Source: Pipra filicauda
Taxonomy: Eukaryota; Chordata; Aves; Passeriformes; Pipridae
Length of the DNA: 64,000 nt
Assembly (NCBI RefSeq): GCF_003945595.2
Contig: NW_024104620.1
Location: 1,274,501 to 1,338,500 of the forward strand
Direction: 5' to 3'
Shown piece after piece: positions 61,501 to 64,000 of this stretch (its first letter is position 1; each line of letters starts with the position of its first letter). The position numbers and the translations under genes were made by a program. Below the pieces are notes generated by a model. It searched no databases, had not been told where the DNA came from, and saw only the letters and a program-made list of their open reading frames with translations.

Positions 61501-64000
61501 TTTGGTAAAGCTAATCCCCAGCAAATTGAATTTCCTTTGTAAAGGCAAATAAATGCATGAGGATGCTGAATTTTTCTACGTAAACGTTTTCCAATCCCAT
61601 GTGGTTTCTCCCAAGTTCTCTAACAGGAGGACTGAATTTATAAAACCCCCTAAACCTGTACTTTTCCACTTGCAAAGCTGACTTTATCAGATGAATTGTG
61701 AGATTTACCTGAGTTACTCTGAGGCACGTTGCTGTGCCTTGCTCAGTCCTCAGAGCCCAGAAGAGACATAGCGGGTTGCAGAGATGTGCATCCCAACACC
61801 AGACTGACCTGTGGGACAGAAACGAGGGGGAACAAGGATGTGCACAGCTGAAAGATTTGGTGGTTATATTCTTCCCTGATTCATCACCAGTTTGGTAAAA
61901 CATTTGTGGTGTTGCCTTCTGAAGAAGAACTTTTTGTGATGCTTTCTTGCTTGCTACTCAAACTTGGCAGGGTCCAATCTGACAGCGGTGGGAAATGCTG
62001 CTGGAAGAGGGGCCACCAAGAGCTCTCCCTGAGCTGTGGATGCTCCAGTGCCTCCTGGAGGGACTGGCAGTGGGAAGTGGATGAAAAGCCCTGTTTATTA
62101 CCTTGTGACTGGACCTAACCTGACTTCCAGGGCTTATTTAAGTAACTTGATCCCCAGTCTGTTCTCAGAGTTTCTTGGTAGAGCTGTGTTTTATGTGCTC
62201 TGCCCACAGTCATCAAACTGGTTACAACATGTTAGTCGTTTTGACTGGGGTGAACTGTAGCAGGAATTTTAATCAGCTTGGTTTCAGCCATGACACATCA
62301 CTTTGTGTGGATAAAAGCAAGGAATGGCAAGATTTTTGGGGGGTAAAAAAACCTCATTATCCTGATCTGAAAATATGATCCTATGTATCTGGGATGAAAT
62401 TCTGGCTGCGGACACAAAACAGAATTTTAAGAGACCAGCATCAACAAGACCAGCCTCTTTCAAAATTGAGCAAATGAAGAAATACTAATGTTCAATTTTC
62501 AGCCCACTTTCAGTCTTAATTTTTGTATCATTTAATACTGCAGAGCAGAGGAATCAGAGATGTGGCCAATACATTGGGAAATTAAAGAAAAATTCAGTGG
62601 GAAGTTAAAGACACAACTAAGATTGCTTCAACTTGCAGAGTTTGTATGGGAAGAAAATTAATTTCAGATGCAGTAAGATTCTCTTCTGCATAGGCAGCAA
62701 AAGATAAGGTATTTAAAAAGAAAAACCAGGGAGTTTTTCTGCTACTTGAGTGGTAATCGAGCACCTAGATACTGTTTGTGGAGTGGAAAAAGAAATCAGA
62801 GCTTTAAGAAACTCACAGCAGTCATTGTGCAAAGAAAGGTTTCAATGAAATGTCTTTCTTCAGTGATTTATTCACAGTGTAAACAGAAAGTGATAGACTA
62901 AATGAGTCAAGCCCCAGCTGACCATTGGGACTGTAGTGAAGTTTCAATAGTTTGGTTAACCAACTGCAAGAAACCAAAATGGAAATAAATACAGAAAGGC
63001 TGTTAATTCCTCTTAAAAGAAAAATAACGTTCTCTATTGAATGATCTTCCCATTTACATTTTGCTAGAAACATGTTAAACAGAGTGTACGAAAGGAAATT
63101 GTTTTGTTAATTAAAATAGCTTGATGAATGCTTCAGGCTTTCAAGTCCCTCCTAAGGAAATTGGATCTTTTAATCTTAGGAGGCCTCCTTTTCCATAGCT
63201 CCATGTGGGAAGGTGGTGCCTGGCAGGGCTGCAAAGCTGCCTGGCCGGAGGAGCTGCATGTCCCAGGGTGTCCCCAGAACCCCGCAGCCATGGGCTGCCC
63301 ACCATTCCCAAAGAGCCTTTTTCCATGGCTCACCAGTCCTCAGCATTCAGCATTAGGAAGAATTTGGCAAATTTGGTGTCTGGCTGGAGGGGAAGGAACA
63401 GCTAATTTTGGCCTGTTGGGCCAGGGAGGCTTGCTGTGAGATTCATCAACAGCAGGCTGGGATGTTTCTCTTCCCTTGCTCTGACTCCCCAGTGAACTGC
63501 AGGAGTTTCTTTCCTTTCCTCTCAGCTGGTAGAATTTTTTCCACCTTCTAATGTATCTGATTCCGTGACAGCTGAATGCACAGTCATGTGGATAAGAGCT
63601 TTTATCATCACTTCTGTTACAAACTCCCCAGGTCTAGGGAATTAGAATTGGAAAAGGAAGAAGTCTTAAAATTGGTTTAAATGGGTTTAAAAATGGAATT
63701 CAATGGGTCAGAGCAAGGGAATAGCATTGTAAAGGTAAGATAGCTTGCTAAGGTATCCCATCAGTACCTTTATCAGGTGTGTCTGCTTTTCATTTTTATT
63801 TACTAAAATGTTTTGGAAACTCTGCTCTTTAGGTGGTGCCAATCTCAGTTATTAGAGATGTACCTTACACCTGCAATATTTTTAATTAAAAAGGATGTGC
63901 ATAAATAGCTGGGAGAAGGATCTAGCTGGATATTGCAGCCTCCCTGTTTTGCAGGGTGTTTGCTCCCCCTACACTCCCCTCTGCTCACAAAAGCAGTTGA
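58525..64000 (+). other. THSD7B: THSD7B intron, incomplete (at least 5,476 bp)
   Basis: A phase-1 intron that starts at gtgagt and runs past the window end. I searched by eye for the expected continuation (an arginine-rich strand, then a GxGRPCP-like stretch) and did not find it. It is mostly AT-rich, with a more GC-rich patch at about 63190-63470 and a 9-bp hairpin at 63148-63183. No CR1 piece is recognised in it. Confidence 0.85.
63148..63183. other. Perfect 9-bp inverted repeat (18-nt loop)
   Basis: CCTCCTAAG (63148-63156) and CTTAGGAGG (63175-63183) are exact reverse complements. The hairpin borders the GC-richer patch in the last intron. It has no further pairing, so it is not a microRNA precursor, and may be chance. 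Confidence 0.5.

Noticed and set aside
1..64000. Undescribed defence, mobile or RNA-based system
   Set aside because: The window is ordinary intron-rich bird DNA around THSD7B. I found no clustered direct repeats with spacers, operon-like gene cluster, reverse-transcriptase frame or structured RNA beyond small chance-level hairpins.

Overview
The window is vertebrate nuclear DNA from a bird. Several CR1 (chicken repeat 1) LINE 3' ends are present, one ending in the typical ATTCTATG-type octamer repeat. There is also a solo LTR of a family I recognise from songbirds and other Neoaves but not from chicken, so a non-galliform bird, possibly a passerine, is most likely; this last step is inference. 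Coding density is about 1.2 %, every coding piece is an exon with GT-AG borders, and the rest is AT-rich and mostly CpG-poor.

The only gene I can support is the middle part of THSD7B (thrombospondin type-1 domain-containing 7B), on the + strand. Six exons are visible: 1-91 (its 5' part lies before the window), 45270-45403, 46121-46274, 55673-55814, 57206-57321 and 58407-58524. Reading frame and splice phase agree at all five junctions (0, 2, 0, 1, 0), with no stop codon or frameshift. The roughly 250 residues carry parts of five consecutive TSP1 repeats. THSD7B is preferred over its paralogue THSD7A because the stretches beginning VHEAVPCYSEC and CDPNIMQTRTR, and the one around FQYQYNLT, match my recollection of THSD7B better. 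The last exon ends in phase 1, so the gene continues past 64000.

Layout: exon end at 1-91; a 45.2-kb intron (92-45269) with four recognisable CR1 pieces, microsatellites, two degenerate tRNA-like stretches and some candidate conserved blocks; two exons 0.7 kb apart (45.3-46.3 kb); a 9.4-kb intron with one CR1 piece and a CpG-enriched block near 50.1-50.6 kb; three exons within 2.9 kb (55.7-58.5 kb), where a CR1 tail lies 51 bp before one acceptor and a minus-strand solo LTR fills over half of the next intron; and at least 5.5 kb of further intron.

I see no second protein gene, functional RNA gene, CRISPR array, operon or undescribed system. The longer open frames (for example a 231-codon one on the minus strand at 56827-57522) are chance frames over exons, repeats or intron. 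The observations most worth checking are the mobile-element remodelling around exons 5 and 6 and the CpG-enriched intronic block.
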